From positions 2,790,001 to 2,854,000 of the forward strand of contig NC_046681.1 of NCBI RefSeq assembly GCF_009870125.1: DNA of 64,000 nt, given 5' to 3'. This document shows positions 33,240-45,560 of this stretch, piece by piece. The translations under genes were made by a program, and so were the position numbers. How positions within the stretch are numbered: position 1 is the first letter of the stretch; the number at the start of each line of letters is the position of its first letter. Below the pieces are notes generated by a model. That model was not told the DNA's origin, did not search any database, and saw only the letters and a program-made list of their open reading frames with translations. This DNA comes from Drosophila pseudoobscura. Taxonomy: Eukaryota > Arthropoda > Insecta > Diptera > Drosophilidae.

Positions 33240-35005
33240 TACATTTCGGTCAGATTCGGCCAGTGGTGGCACCGCTTGGGGTATACCCTTTCCTATCCAG
33301 ATGTTCTTAAAAGTTTACAATCTTCCAAGGCATTTCTGAAATGTCGGCTAAGAAGGGCGAGCCCAAGTATTGTTGACTTCTTCTGCTGAAAGCTGGACAG
33401 GAGCCGAACAGGTGTTTCACCGTGTCCTCTTCTCCTTTGTCTCTATAGATACGGCAATTGTCATTATATGGGACACCCATCCTGTTTTTCAATATACTGT
33501 TAAAAAACGTCTGCCTGGTCTGCATAGCTCAGAGTGGTCCTGTCTATGGTCGGCCAAGTTTTCCGAGTTATGACACATCGTGGCACTAATTGCCACGTAT
33601 TGTCTATTTAGCACTTGTATTGGATTTTTATGAGCCATATGAGGCCAATGGACATAATTGGCATTCGAATATCTTCCTTTTCTTGGTGAAGGGGGCAGAA
33701 GCAGCTAGTCTGCTATACAGTTGCCCTTCAATATCCTCCTGACCCGAGGCTGATAACAAATTGCTGAGCTATCTCGTGAAGAGATTTGCCGAGTTCGAGG
33801 AAATCGTATTTTCCGATTTTATCGCATCTTGGCTGTCGCTATGAATGTTTATCCGAGTTGCCATAACGGTAACAGCTTAAAGGAAGTTCGGAGCTTCTCT
33901 GATTAAAATGACTTTCGCTCATGAGACGCTACAGTGATCGGGAAGCCTGAAGATTTGCCCTTTGTTTAGCTGTTCGGAGTAGATTCCTCCTCTGACCCTG
34001 TTGTCCAGCTTCAATCCATCTGTAAAGATTATAGCCACATCTTTGCCCCCGTCTCTGTGAGGGATGATTGTATTGGAGGCTGTCACTGTGTACTCCCTTG
34101 GAACACCGTAGTCCATTTTTGTAATGACTGTGTGCTGCGATGCCCGTTGTTTGGTGATCGTCGGTTTTGATATTGTAAGCTACCACTCAGTAACTCCGTA
34201 GAGTAGCATTTATCTAACTATTGCTAGATATATCCATTGGAATATTCTTGGGTTCATGCCCCATTTTAGGCTTTTTTGCATGTTTTAAGGGGTGTCATAG
34301 CATTCTTCACTCTGTCTTTGATGTTCAGGTTACAATTAAGGTAATAACCAGTCCTAACGTAAGTAGCTGGCACTCTTGACGAAGGGAGCCTGCTTCCATT
34401 TATTGTGCGGTAAAGAGGTGGAACCTTGTATTTATTTGTGAATAGCACGAGTTTTGAGGGATTTACTCACATTCCGCGGGATTCTGTCAATTCTGACAGT
34501 CGCGCGAGCTTTGCGATCGCAGAGTGTTTGAAGGTATTTTTCCGATGGAATAATTGCAATGTGGTCGGCGTATGCAACAACAATGCAGCCTCCCTTCCAG
34601 GTCGCATAATATCTTGTTGCTAAGTTCCACAGAGAAGAGATAGGAAACCACCTTGTGGGGTATCTTTGCTGACAACCCTTGACTGTGTGGACGATCCCAT
34701 CGATGTCACCGTCCTGAATATAAGCAATTGGTCTATGAGCGTCACGAAATTATGGTCCTCCAGGACCGTCTGGACTTCCGTAGTGGCACCCGGTACGACG
34801 TTATTAAAGACCCCGCGATATCGAGAAAAAATATTAATGAGTATTCTTTGAGATGCCGAAACTTCTCTACCGGTAAGCAAGTGGTGCGCATGACAGCATC
34901 TGAAGACTTATAGTTGTCCTCAGTAGTAGCCCGACGACTCCCTCAAGAGCTTTGAGAAGGAAGGACGATGGACTTATTGGTCTAAAGTCTATTGGAGTTA
35001 GGTAT
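33240..35005 (-). mobile_element. LOA-clade LINE, RT and RNase H region (degenerate)
   Basis: The minus strand encodes pieces of ORF2. An RT portion with DTPQGGFLSLLCGT lies at 34880-34620 (compare GTPQGGVLSQLLWN at 41.0 kb). An RNase H-like IFTDGLKLDNRVRGGIYS lies at about 34040, and the C-terminal KNRMGVPYNDNCRIYRDKGE with KHLFGSCPAFSRRSQQYLG at 33525-33307. Many shifts and stops. It may be the 3' part of the same element whose 5' part lies at 36.57-37.98 kb, across the DINE-1 cluster. Confidence 0.75.
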
Positions 35006-35009
35006 GGAC

Positions 35010-35742
35010 CTTTTTATACGCGAGACTCAAAATGAGTATAGGGGTATATTAGATTTGTGGTGAAAATGGATGTGTGTAACGTCATGAAGGAATCGTTTCC
35101 GAACCAAATATTTTTGATCAGCATCAATAGCCGAGTCGATTAAGCCCTGTCTGCCTATCCCTCCCTATGAGCGACTAGTGCTCAAAGACTATAAGAGCTA
35201 GAGCAACGAAATTCAGTTCTTGTAACAGAACATTTCAAAACTTCGTCCCGTCCACTTTTGCCCCCACAAAGGGCGAAAATTTGTGGCATCCACATCGTAT
35301 CAAAGATACGAACAAACAGAAAACGCAGAATCGTAGAGGATGACAACTAGAGTGCAAAATCTGAACCAGATCATATAATTATAGCCAAAATGAAGAATAC
35401 CATTTCATTCCCTCTCGCTTTGTCTCTCTCTAACATACATGTTTCATGGTCGGCTTTGCCTATTGTAAATGTGAGTTCAAGGATCTCAGAGACTATAAAA
35501 GCTAGAGCAACCTATTTTGGTATCCACAGTCCGAGTTGACGAGTTAGTTTCAAAATTTCGCCACACCCCCTTTCGCACCTGGCAAACCCGAATATCTGGG
35601 GCATCCACAAATCTCCATCCACAATATCCACATTCCTGTTAGATCTCACTATAAAACGCATATTTCAAAATTTCACCATACCCCCTTCCACCACCACAAA
35701 ACAAGAAAATCTGTGGCATACACAATATTAATAAAAAACGAG
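35010..35742 (-). mobile_element. DINE-1/ISY-like Helentron (diverged)
   Basis: The TATAC/GACTCAAAATGAGTA terminus lies at the left, followed in reverse order by the microsatellite remnant, CGTCCCGTCCACTTTTGCCC modules and CACACCCCCTT modules. It ends where a forward copy begins. Confidence 0.8.
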
Positions 35743-36176
35743 GGGGAACGTTGTGAGTTGCTGCGGACACCGCAACTCTACGGTTATACCCGATACTAAG
35801 TCAGTATGGCTCTCCTCCGGCAGACGCCGCTAATATTTAACGACACGACAAAGAGTGCGTGCGAGAGAGACAGAAAATCAGTCTGAGCGTGACGTCGGGC
35901 GCTGCGTAGCCAGTGCAAATTGATTTATTCCTTTTGGCTATAAAAACGATCTGATCCAGACTCAGCAATCTGATAGATATGGTCATTCTCTATGATTCTG
36001 CGTTTTTAGTTTTCTCAAATCTGCAATATTGTGGATGCAACAGATTTTCGTCCTTTGTGGGGGCGGATGGGGGTGGGGCGAAATTCTGAGATATACGTTT
36101 TATAGTGACATCTTAAAGGAGTGTGTGTACCAAATTTGGTTACTCCTTAATACTCATTTTGAGTATCGGGTATAAA
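35739..36176 (+). mobile_element. DINE-1/ISY-like Helentron, internally deleted
   Basis: Left end CGAGGGGGAACGTTG, GA-rich block and first GGGGCGGATGGGGGTG module, then a jump to the terminal ACTCATTTTGAGTATCGGG. It is back-to-back with the preceding minus copy. Confidence 0.85.
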
Positions 36177-36434
36177 AAAATACGAGAAAACTTAAAACGC
36201 ACAATCATAGAGAATGGCCATATATATCAGATTGCCGAATCTGGATCAATTTGCAGTAGCTACGCAGCGTCTGACGACACGCTCAGACTGATTTTCTATC
36301 TCTCTCGCACGCATTCTGTGCCGTGTAGTTTAATATTAGCGGCGTCTGCCAGAGGACGTCCATACTGACTAAGTATCGGGTATAACTGTAAAGTTGCGGT
36401 CTCCGCAGCAACTCACAACGTTTCCCCTCGTTCT
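36177..36434 (-). mobile_element. DINE-1 left-end fragment, inverted
   Basis: The reverse complement carries the GAGGGGAAACGTTGTGAG end (about 36432) and the block that precedes GCTGCGTAGC. It abuts the right end of the forward copy, giving a minus-plus-minus cluster. Confidence 0.8.
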
Positions 36435-36569
36435 GCTTTGGGAATGAAGACTATTTTTGCCTTAAGCTAAGCTTATGGTATTGTCCCCACTGCCAATATC
36501 TTCCTCAAGATACATTTCAGTCAGCTTATGTTCCCCTTTGTTAGTTAAATAAATAAGGATGTGATCAAA

Positions 36570-37980
36570 GTTATCAAAGTTACCGACCCTTCACTACAGA
36601 GATATGTGCCTTGATGGTTGTTCCATCAACCCCCATGGTACACTCTGAGGGGTTAGTTTTCGAGATGATCTTGAGAAGACTTGCCTCCTCTGACGTTCCC
36701 TCGATTTCAAAGCAACATTTTTGACAATAGGACCTGTTTACTTTCCGGGTTTCCCGCCAGGGGGGTTTCTTTTCCACATAGGTTTGTTTGGGGGGCAAGC
36801 TGCCAGTCCAAAAAATTTGTCCCAGTTGGCTTTCCAATATAGTCAGTAGATTTTGGTCTTCCGAGGGATAACATCGTCTCGATATACATGGGGTCATGGA
36901 AGGAGTGGTCCTCTAGGACTGTGCAACTCTTGACTATGTCAATAAGTTTGTGAGAGACTAAGGTGGGGTCAATGACATCCTGTCGGTTTTTTTTTTTAAT
37001 AAACGTAGCGTCGTTGCCCCGAGCACAAATTAATAAATTAGATTTTAGGATGAAGCTTAAGAATAACTCACCGCTTACATTTGTGTCGGAGCTTTCCCAT
37101 TGGTTGTAGTGAGCTTTGGCATTGCAGCTTATTAGTAGGCCTTTTATCTCGTGAGGCAGGATAACATCCGACTTCATGTGCAGCTCTAGCTCACCGCCAT
37201 ATTTTATCCATTACTTAAATTACTCACACATTACTCACATCCAAGCGGATTATTTGGCCAGAAGATGCTGGCTCCAGCTCGTTATTAGGCGCTTCGATCT
37301 CCGAGCCAACGTCCTGCTTAACTGGGTTGTCGACTGGTCGCGCCCCGGCCGCTTCGTCCGCTCCAGTCTACTGCACCGAACTTCGCCCCAGAGTTGACCT
37401 CATCGATTTGAGCTACCGCTGCTTTATAAAGCTTCACGGAGCGGTCGTCTTCGAAGGCAATGATTTTATTATTGCCCTGCAACCAGCCCATGTCTTTGGT
37501 GGCTCAATGGCCCACGCTCTTTACCGAGGATCTCGGAGCAGCGGTTGGCCAATGCCGCTTCCACCCAGTTCCACTGACTTCTGGGTATCCTCCACTCCCT
37601 AGGGGTCTCTTTGGAAAGTGGCCTTTTCGCTTGAGGAGCCACCATTACCGTAAATGGCAAATCATCCCCCGGCACTTTATCAGAAAGTCGGGCAGCTGCA
37701 ATGTTGCTTAACTGCCACTCCATGGTGTCAGTTTTGGGAGGTGCTGACTAGGTGATTAGCCCAGTCGTTAACTGGGAGCTCAACTGGGATGCCTTGCCGG
37801 GCAACGTGAATCTCTACCCGAGCTAGCCGTTCTCGTTTTCTGCAATTCGTGGGAGTGTCACTCCCCAAACAGTGGGTCGAATAACACACTTAGTGCGGGC
37901 CGGTGTGTAGTAGGTATGGTTGGGATTTGCTAGGTAGTGTGTACGGACGGGAGTGTGTGAGCTACTTATTACGAGGCAGC
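36570..37980 (-). mobile_element. LOA-clade LINE, 5' part (ORF1 tail and endonuclease)
   Basis: The minus strand 37177-36707 reads as the C-terminal half of an AP endonuclease: CNAKAHYNQWESSDTNVSGE, FILKSNLLICARGNDATFI and DPTLVSHKLIDIV. Upstream on the minus strand (37723-37469) is an ORF1-like tract (MEWQLSNIAAARLSDKVPGD, SQWNWVEAALANRC). Frameshifted and non-functional. Confidence 0.65.
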
Positions 37981-39092
37981 ACTAGAAGCGCATCGTCTCT
38001 TTTGCTTTTTTGCGAAACCCCACTGTCTGCCCGGGAATGCTTATTTTTGGCACTTTCCCTAGGGATGTCCGCTTTTTCGTAGCTGACCTACCTACCGAGG
38101 TTAAAGAAAAATTGGCGATGAACTCGACGACTGAGCGACGAGCCGACAAATGAAAGAATGCGCAAGCAGCGGACAGTCGCTGATAAGAGAAGCGAACGCT
38201 CTGATGACAGGACCGAAAAAACGAGACTGGATCCAGCTCATGCTGACATACGGAGTATAAGATCACACCATCGGCCAAGTATAGTTCGGAGGAGAAAAGT
38301 AATGACCAAAGCCTCTCAAAGGTATTCTGTGAAGCGCGTGAAACTAAAGCAAAGCCGGGGACAGCACCACAAGTACCGTCTGAACCTTGAGGAGAAGTCT
38401 AGACTATACAGAAGAGAGGGCAAACATAGAAATGACAAAGAGAACCTGCACCCGGGTCTAAGGATGATAACCCTTGAAAGCGATGACTGAGGCGAGAGAC
38501 CAGCATCGTGTAAGTACATCATAAAGGAACGACGCACAGAATGATAAGCTGAAGATGGACGCGGTTGCAGGCAACGTCGGTAGTCTACCAGAGGTTGAGG
38601 CTCAGGAACGGCCAAAGATCAGAAGATAAGCTGCGACTATCAGGACAGAACTCAATGAGTCATAGGAAGGTCAAGATGGAGGAACAAGCGTAGTAGTGGG
38701 GAAAGTTTTTTGTGCGGAATTAGCCGGAAATATCCGGACTAGCGGTAAAAGTTCCAAACAGTTCGAAAATACCAAATCATAGTTCACACTACCGAAAGAG
38801 AATCATTGAAAGGACGAAAAATAAACATCTAGGTTAGAGACGTAGGAAAGAAAAAGAGTCAACGGTAATCAACGTAGCATGCTTCATTGACCGTTCAAAA
38901 AAACCAACAGACCAGCTATCCCTGTTTTTGCAGTTAGTCACTTAGCAAAGTCTGGTGACATACAGCTTTGATAGGCAATACACACTGGCGACCATACACT
39001 ATGTCCGTAATAGACTATTCCCAAAGGCGATCATCCACCATTCATTTCTGGGATGGTCAGTAAGGTTTTGCCGCTCCGAAAATTTTCCAGTT
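37981..39092. other. Unassigned segment with Lys/Arg-rich frame
   Basis: The plus strand 38158-38490 has a 110-codon, very basic frame (MRKQRTVADKRSERSDDRTE). It may be an ORF1 or gag fragment; no motif supports a family. The rest is non-coding. Confidence 0.3.
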
Positions 39093-39336
39093 ATTATACC
39101 CGATACTCAAAATGAGTATTCGGGTATATTAGATTTGTGGTGAAAATGGATGTGTGTAACGTCCTGAAGGAAGGACCCCATGAAGTATATATATTCTTGA
39201 TCAGCATCAATAGCCGAAGGGATTGAGACCTGTCTGTCTGTCCGTCCGACCGTCTGTCCGTCCCCTTCAGCGCCTAGTTCTCAAAGACTATACGAGCTAG
39301 AGCAACGATGTTTTAGATCCAGAGTTCTGTGATAGG
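39093..39336 (-). mobile_element. DINE-1 fragment, left flank of the LOA insertion
   Basis: Starts TTATACCCGATACTCAAAAT, contains the GTCTGTCCGTCCGACCGTCT microsatellite and GAGCAACGATGTTTTAGATC, and stops at TTCTGTGATAG, where LOA sequence begins. Confidence 0.85.
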
Positions 39337-42300
39337 TTAGGTTAGGTTAACCCGGACGGCCCTCAGCGGGGCCACGCATATGCCAATATGAACCGTCGCG
39401 GGAGTATTTATGTGGTTTTAAAGTCCCCGAGAATCGAGGTGTTTTTAGCATAGGCCAGCAGTTTCTGTGGCGTCCTTTTGGAGGCATCTTCCAGTGATGC
39501 CAGCACTGGGGCGCCCAGGTATCTCCTCCTTGCCCTTGAGAGAGCCGGACAGTAGCAGATGAGATGTTCTAGGGTTTCGATAGCCCCATGTTCATCACAT
39601 TTCCTACAACTGTCTCTGTTGGTGATGCCTAGCTTAGCTGCATGTGCAGCAGCCAGACAGTTACCTGTAAGTATTCCCACTAGCAATATACAGTCCTTTC
39701 GTGGTAGGTGAAGTAGGTAGTGGCTAAGTTTCTCGTTGCGGTCCTTGCACATGATTTTCGATGTTCTGCAGGCAGTGGTACTCCTCCACCTACTTACGGG
39801 TTGTGATCCGGCCTGCTTTTCTAGATCGCTTTGCAGCGCTCCAAGGGAGACAGGCACGTTCTCGGTTCTCGTATTCGCCAGCCCGACGCCTTCCTTAGCT
39901 AGTACGTCCGCCGTCTCGTTTCCTTCGATGCCTTGGTGGATGGGAATCCAGTAGATCCTCACTGACTTTGTCGTGCTTAGGGTATCTAGTGCCTCCCTGC
40001 TCGCCAAGACATTTCTGGAACTGACTGCGGACGACTGCACGGATCTTATCGTCGCTTGGCTGTCGACGAATAGGTTGACCGCATCGTGTGCTCGTTCTGT
40101 GAGGAGAGCGACCCCCGCTGCTTTCCCGATGGCAAAAACTTCTGCCTGGAATATGCTGCATTGGTGCGGTAGCTTATACGACAGCCTTATCTCAGGGTCT
40201 GTACAGTATAGGCCCGCTCCTACTCCTCCGTCCATCTTGGAGCCGTCTGTGTATATATTGAGGTGCTCAGTTTGGTCCCTTCCAATTTTCCAGTCTTCAG
40301 GTCCCAAAGATGTGGTTGTTTTGACGTCAAGGCAAGTTTGGGGGGTCATGTAATCAGTTGATATGGACATCTCCCTGCCAATTGAACTGTGCCCGTATCA
40401 GGCGAGCGTGAATGTCCAGGGGGTCGATTCCGAGTACAGTTTCGAGTGCTTTTGATGGGGTTGACCTCAGCGCCCCTGTAATACAGAGCAGAGCCTGTCG
40501 CTGAGTCTGTTCCATAAGCTTATGGTATGTCTTCTTTTCAGTAGTCTGCCACCACACTAAGGCTCCAGCAGAGTTGATTGAACCACCGAGATGTAGATCC
40601 AGTGCATTAGAGCAGGTGACAGGCCCCATGTGCTGCTGAGCATCTTCTTGGATGCATAAAGCGCAATGGTAGCCTTCTTCACCCATTCCACAACATTGGG
40701 CCTCCATGCCAGCTTGCTGTCCAGTACTGTGCCTACGTATTTCACCTGTGATTTTGGAGTCAGCCTAGTTTGGTAAATTTTCGGGGGGGTCCATATCGGT
40801 ACCTTGTACATCTTGGTAAAGAGGTTGAGGACCGTCTTGTCCGTGTTGATACTGAGTCCTACCTCTCCCGCCCACTCACGTATCTCCCTGAGTGTACGTT
40901 CCATTATGGAGCTGAGGGTCGATGGACATACACCCGTAATAAGTATGCTTATGTCGTCTGCATAAGCTGTTATTTTTGGGGCCTTCCTTTCAAATCTCTT
41001 AATGAGGTCGTCGACCACCAAATTCCACAGTAGTTGCGACAGGACTCCACCTTGAGGTGTGCCTCTGTGTGCCCCCTTTACCATGGAAGCAGTGCCCCAC
41101 TCCGATTGCACCCGTCTACAACTTAGGAGGTTTTTGATCCAGACGTTGATTGCAGGGTGTATGTTATTCGCTTCTAGGCGACTTGTTATTGCGGTTGTGG
41201 CCACGTTGTTGAATGCTCCTGAGATGTCCACAAATGCTCCCAAAGCATACTTTTTGTTGTGAAGGGCGCTCTCGATGGTGGCTACTAGCGAGTGTAGTGC
41301 CGTCTGCACTGATTTCCCCTTGGTGTAGGCGTGTTGGTTTGTTGACATCAGTCCCCCTACCTCATTCCTGATGTGTAAATCCAACAGCTTTTCTACTGTT
41401 TTTAGTAAAAAGGGGGTAAGGCTTATCGGTCTGTAATCCTTGGGAATCACGGGGCTGCTTCCGGAGCCGAGCGGTTTCGGACACTTTCTCAATGTTGGAG
41501 CAGAAGTTTCTCCACGAGTTCCTTTGTGCCTTACGTATTTCCTTCTTGTAGCTCCTAAGTAGGATTTTATATTCCTCATTGACAATCTCTTCGTTCGCTT
41601 GTTTGGGGATCTTGAAGAATTTCTTGAGGTTGTTCCTGTGGAGAGAGAGATCTCGGTTCCACCAGAGTGGCTTGGACCTCCTCTTCGTTCTCGAGGGTTT
41701 GCACGATGCATGGTAGGCGATCAGAAACTCGTTGGATAGAGTCTTTGGGGACTTCTCTATATCCTCCGCGGATTTCACTGAGCCCGGACTCGCGAGCTTC
41801 GAAGTAACTGTCTTTTTAAACTTTTCCCAGTTTGTATTCCGGGGGTTTCTAGAGACTATTACCTTCGGAGAATGTTTGAAGTTGCACTTAAAATGAATGT
41901 ACTTGTGATCTGAGAAGGTGGGTCTTTCAAGGACCCTCCAGCTAGATACCGTAGTACTGTTTCCCGTTGCAAGTGTTAGGTCTGTTAGAGTACTTTAGTC
42001 CGACCACAGAGTTGCCTGACGCAATCCACGGCTCCTGGACTAAAGCTATGTCGGCGGGTCCATTGCTCCATGGCAATGAGGAGCTCCGCCGACGCTACCT
42101 TACTTTAATGAATATTGAGTTGCAGCACCCTTAGCGTCATGGGTGGCTAACTCAACCTCGCACGACGGGTTGACTATGATTTTCAGGTCACCGTCCTCCT
42201 CCTCCTCCGAGTCGTCCAGCGCAAGACCCTGGGCGGCCTCCACTATGGTCTCCAGACCTAGGTACTTCTCGACCTCGCCTGTCTGGAGGGTGTGCGCATC

Positions 42301-43084
42301 TTTGTCCTCGGGGTGGCGCTTTTTCGGCATCTTCCCGAGCTTGGGATACAAAATGTCCTCCGCCTCCTTGCTGATCTAGAGTCATTATCTCGTCATTACA
42401 CTTGAGGATTTTTACCCCGTTCAGCCATCCCGCTCCATCGAACGTGGGCATGGGAGCGCTAGGGTCCTCCTCCATTCGCGAGAACAGTGCCTCGACGAGC
42501 TGCGCGTGGACTAACTTCCACTACGCCGCCGTCATCTTCCCGTTCTCGTCGCTGCGGTCGATCAAGGCCACAATGAGATGTCTCTTGGACACCTCGCTCA
42601 TGGCCTTCTGTCTCGGCTTCCTTGTCTTCGGGGTCTTCTTCCCCTTTGGGAGGTGGCCACCTTGGGCTCGCGTTGCCGCTTGGTCGCCGGAGTGTCTTTG
42701 GCAGCACTCTCGATCGAGCGTTGCCTCTTGGTGGCCAACATCTCCTCCACCTTGTTGGCGAATCCACCGTTTGTTGCCTTCATCTGGGGCAACTGCGCGT
42801 AGTGTTCGCGGCCCTCCTGTACCCGTTGCTCAGCCCAGGCTAGCTTGGACTTCTCCTCTTGGGAGATATCCGCCTTGCCCCGGAGCCGGCTCAGTAACTT
42901 GAGGGCCGCCTTATACTGGGCTTTTACCTTCAACCCCTCCCTGGAAGGCTTCGGCCCTTCCCTACGCAGGGAGCTGGTACCTGGTTCCGGCGAGCGGAGA
43001 AGGCTTTCCTCTTCGGTCTTGCTAATGGATAGCACGCTCTCAAGGTCAGAATCTGCGTCGACAACGGCACCCGTGCGGATCATT
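39337..43084 (-). mobile_element. LOA-clade (Bilbo/Trim-like) LINE, nearly end-to-end with internal deletions
   Basis: Minus-strand order follows. ORF1 lies at 43104-42100 (SKTEEESLLRSPEPGTSSLR, then a Lys/Arg-rich region). An endonuclease remnant sits at about 42.0-41.7 kb. The RT is at 41711-40557 (IPKDYRPISLTPFLLKTVEK, GAFVDISGAFNNVATTAITS, GTPQGGVLSQLLWNLVVDDL, ITAYADDISILITG). RNase H is at 40370-39408 (LNIYTDGSKMDGGVGAGLYC), with a C-terminal Cys-rich segment (CRKCDEHGAIETLEHLICYC). The active-site YADD and RNase H TDGS are intact, but ORF1 and ORF2 are broken by shifts near 42.1, 41.5 and 40.5 kb. RNase H downstream of RT places it in the I/LOA group. It is inserted into a DINE-1. Confidence 0.85.
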
Positions 43085-43296
43085 TTTGTAAACAAAAGCA
43101 ACAAATCAATTTGCAGTGGCTACGCAGCGCCCGACGTCACGCTCAGACTGATTTTCTGTCTCTCTCGCACGCACTCTTTGTCTTGTCGTTCAATATTAGC
43201 GGCGTCTGCCGGAGGAGAGCCATACTGACTAAGTATCGGGTATAAATGTAGAGTTGCGGTGTACGCAGCAACTCACAACGTTCCACCTCGTTTTAC
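43085..43296 (-). mobile_element. DINE-1 fragment, right flank of the LOA insertion
   Basis: Carries the CAATTTGCAGTGGCTACGCA to CAACGTTCCACCTCGTT left-end region in reverse orientation, the same orientation as 39093-39336. Together they are the two ends of one DINE-1 whose middle is missing. Confidence 0.85.
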
Positions 43297-43399
43297 CTTC
43301 AGTCTGGGATGTTCCTGATGGACCTAGCAAGAGTTTGGGCTGAGGTTCAACAACAAAATAATTTCTTTTACCAACTTATAATGTTTCTATAAATAAATA

Positions 43400-44250
43400 A
43401 TGATGATTATGATGACTATAACTTAGACGAGGATGAGATGCTTGACTGGTTATCGGCCTGGGTATCTGCCCTAAAAAAAAAACAAAAGCCATTAAAGCTG
43501 TGGTCGTTTGTGATTGCTTCTACTTAATTCAACCAAAGTTTAAAGTACAAGGACATATTTTATGTTTTTAAAAACCACGAGGCGTTCTCCAAAGAGAGTT
43601 TTTGAATGGAGAGGCCCTGCTTTGATATTTTAGTGAATCGGCTGGAACTGCTGCGGAAGAAGGACACGAGCTGACGAGCTGTAGTTCCATTGGAAAAGCG
43701 CATCACCGTTGTGCTATAGACTGTGGGCTCGTTCTCTGAGTCCCGAACCGTTGGCAGGCTTTTCGGTGTGGCTTCAAACAGTGTGTAATATCCTGCAAGA
43801 ATTTGGCAGAGCACTCGTCCACGAGTTTTTGGAGGAGTGCATGTCGGCCAATTACCTAACTTCCGACAAAATTAATTAGTGCGTAAAGGAATTTGAGGCA
43901 ATTGGGTTTCTAGTTACCTATGCGTAATTGGTAAGAAATCTACAGATGCTGATGATCTCCATAGATGTCAGATCAAAATAAAACCATCAGCAGCTAAGGG
44001 CTACCATAACAATCGATGATACACCAAAAGTCAAGCCTTGGAAAACGGATCGAAGCATCGGCATTACTCCAAGAGAAAGCTCCAAGCTCCAGCCCCTTCT
44101 GTGGAACAGCGCTGGAAGGCGCTGGTAGAAAATACGTTTGGACATTTAAAGGCCAGACCTCGAATAATCGGAAAAGGCCTTGAAAGCCACCACAACTATA
44201 ATCAGTCAGAAGAACAGATTCGATTGCAATCGCAAAATATTGTGTAGACC
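43400..44250 (+). pseudogene. PIF/Harbinger transposase pseudogene
   Basis: The plus strand gives DEDEMLDWLSAWVSAL, CFDILVNRLELLRKKDT, VVPLEKRITVVL and TVGRLFGVASNSV, the helix-turn-helix region of Harbinger-type DDE transposases. Near the end it gives NTFGHLKARPRIIGKGLESH, the conserved block after the last catalytic acid. Stops and shifts interrupt it, and the DDE core between is largely unreadable. A jockey-type LINE fragment begins about 35 bp downstream. Confidence 0.75.
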
Positions 44251-44284
44251 ATAATTAAAATTAAAAACTTATTTATTTTTTAAC

Positions 44285-45050
44285 AGCTGACTTACACTGA
44301 AACTACGCCCTTTGGAAGCTGACAGGACGCTACAAGCGGCAATCTACACCTTCTGGAAAGGAAGGCTGCCGGACGACATATAATAGAAGAGCATTGATGG
44401 ATCTCCCTGTGGCGCCAATCACTTTTCAAGAAATCTCGAAAGACATAAAGAAACTGAAGTCCAAGAAGGCCTCTGGCGACGATAGGATTGGCAATGTTGT
44501 GGCAAAGGCGCTACCAAACAGATCTGTTGTTAATATTTAACGCGTCGCTAAAATTAGCAATTCGGCATACCCGAACTGCACATACTAGACGGCTTCCAAA
44601 GCAAGCATTACACTGTAGCTTACCTGGATATTTCGCAGGCTTTCGACCCAGTGTCGCACGAGAGACTACTCGCTAAAATCAAAGTGATGCTCAACCCTCA
44701 GCTGTATGAAGCTATCAAAAGCTTTCTGCCGGAGAGGACCTTCCGTGTATGATTCCGTCCAGGATGGTGTAGCTTCTTTGACCAAGACCATCAAGGCAGG
44801 AGTACCGCAAGGCACCGTGCTTAGGCCGACACTGTACTGCTTATTCACCCACGACACGCTAAATCCGACAGTAAATCTAGTACTGACGACACAGCAGTAC
44901 TCTCGTGGGCATGTGCATGTGATTGCCGCCAAAACTAACCTTGCAAGGATCATGTCGTTCCAGAGTTTATTTCTACGTAGGATCTCCGGAGCTGAGTGGT
45001 ATATCCGTAACCAGGACATTGGCAAGGACCTTTTTTTATTATCTTTTTTT
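44285..45050 (+). mobile_element. Jockey-clade LINE RT fragment
   Basis: The plus strand encodes LWKLTGRYKRQSTPSG, ISKDIKKLKSKKASGDDRIG, a shifted YLDISQAFD-like box, PQLYEAIKSFLPERTFRV and TIKAGVPQGTVLRPTLYCLF, typical jockey-clade RT blocks in the right order. Stops and frameshifts throughout. Confidence 0.75.
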
Positions 45051-45239
45051 TAAATCATCATAATTTTTCCTGACTGTTGTATAAGTTGCTCCAAAAGTAA
45101 TAGCAAACAACAAATTATATTATTATTATTATTTTATAAATAAAATACAATTCTAAAAAAAAAAAAAAATAAATAATATACGAGAATCATCTCTAAAATA
45201 AAAAAATATTCTATAAGAAAATATATTTCATTTAACTTT

Positions 45240-45560
45240 CTGTGGTTGCCTAATGTGTTCTGATCAATGAGTTTAGCTTATCATAATTCTGCCTTCCAGA
45301 TGGAGCACCTCTGCTTGGCCCAATTTTTTTTTTTTTTTCAAGCCTGCAAATATAGTAGGTTTCACAATTTCTTGTTTGCCAAATAAAATAATACCTACTT
45401 GTATTTTTTGGTCATGTTTTCCAATTTGGTTCTAATTTCTGACCATCCCAGATCAAGCCCAGCCTCCTTCATGAAAATGAACATCTCCATATACACATGG
45501 GAATTCTTGCGAGCTCCCCCCATACGTAAAATTTGTCTAGCCAAATATCTATGACCAAAA
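45240..45560 (-). pseudogene. Myb/SANT-like relic, two exons, probably the Harbinger partner gene
   Basis: The minus-strand exon at about 45551-45393 encodes YLARQILRMGGARKNSHVYM then GLDLGWSEIRTKLENMTKKY, a Myb/SANT-like trihelix region, and ends at an AA|GTAGGT donor. After a short intron (acceptor near 45345) the next exon encodes a decayed GPSRGAPS tract homologous to FGPSGGAPSEWQHYEKLNWF at 4.66 kb, with a long A run and a stop. Harbinger elements typically carry such a second gene. It lies on the opposite strand to the transposase relic, separated from it by the jockey fragment. Confidence 0.6.

Noticed and set aside
42402..42902. 166-codon plus-strand frame
   Set aside because: Antisense shadow of the GC-rich LOA ORF1 on the minus strand.
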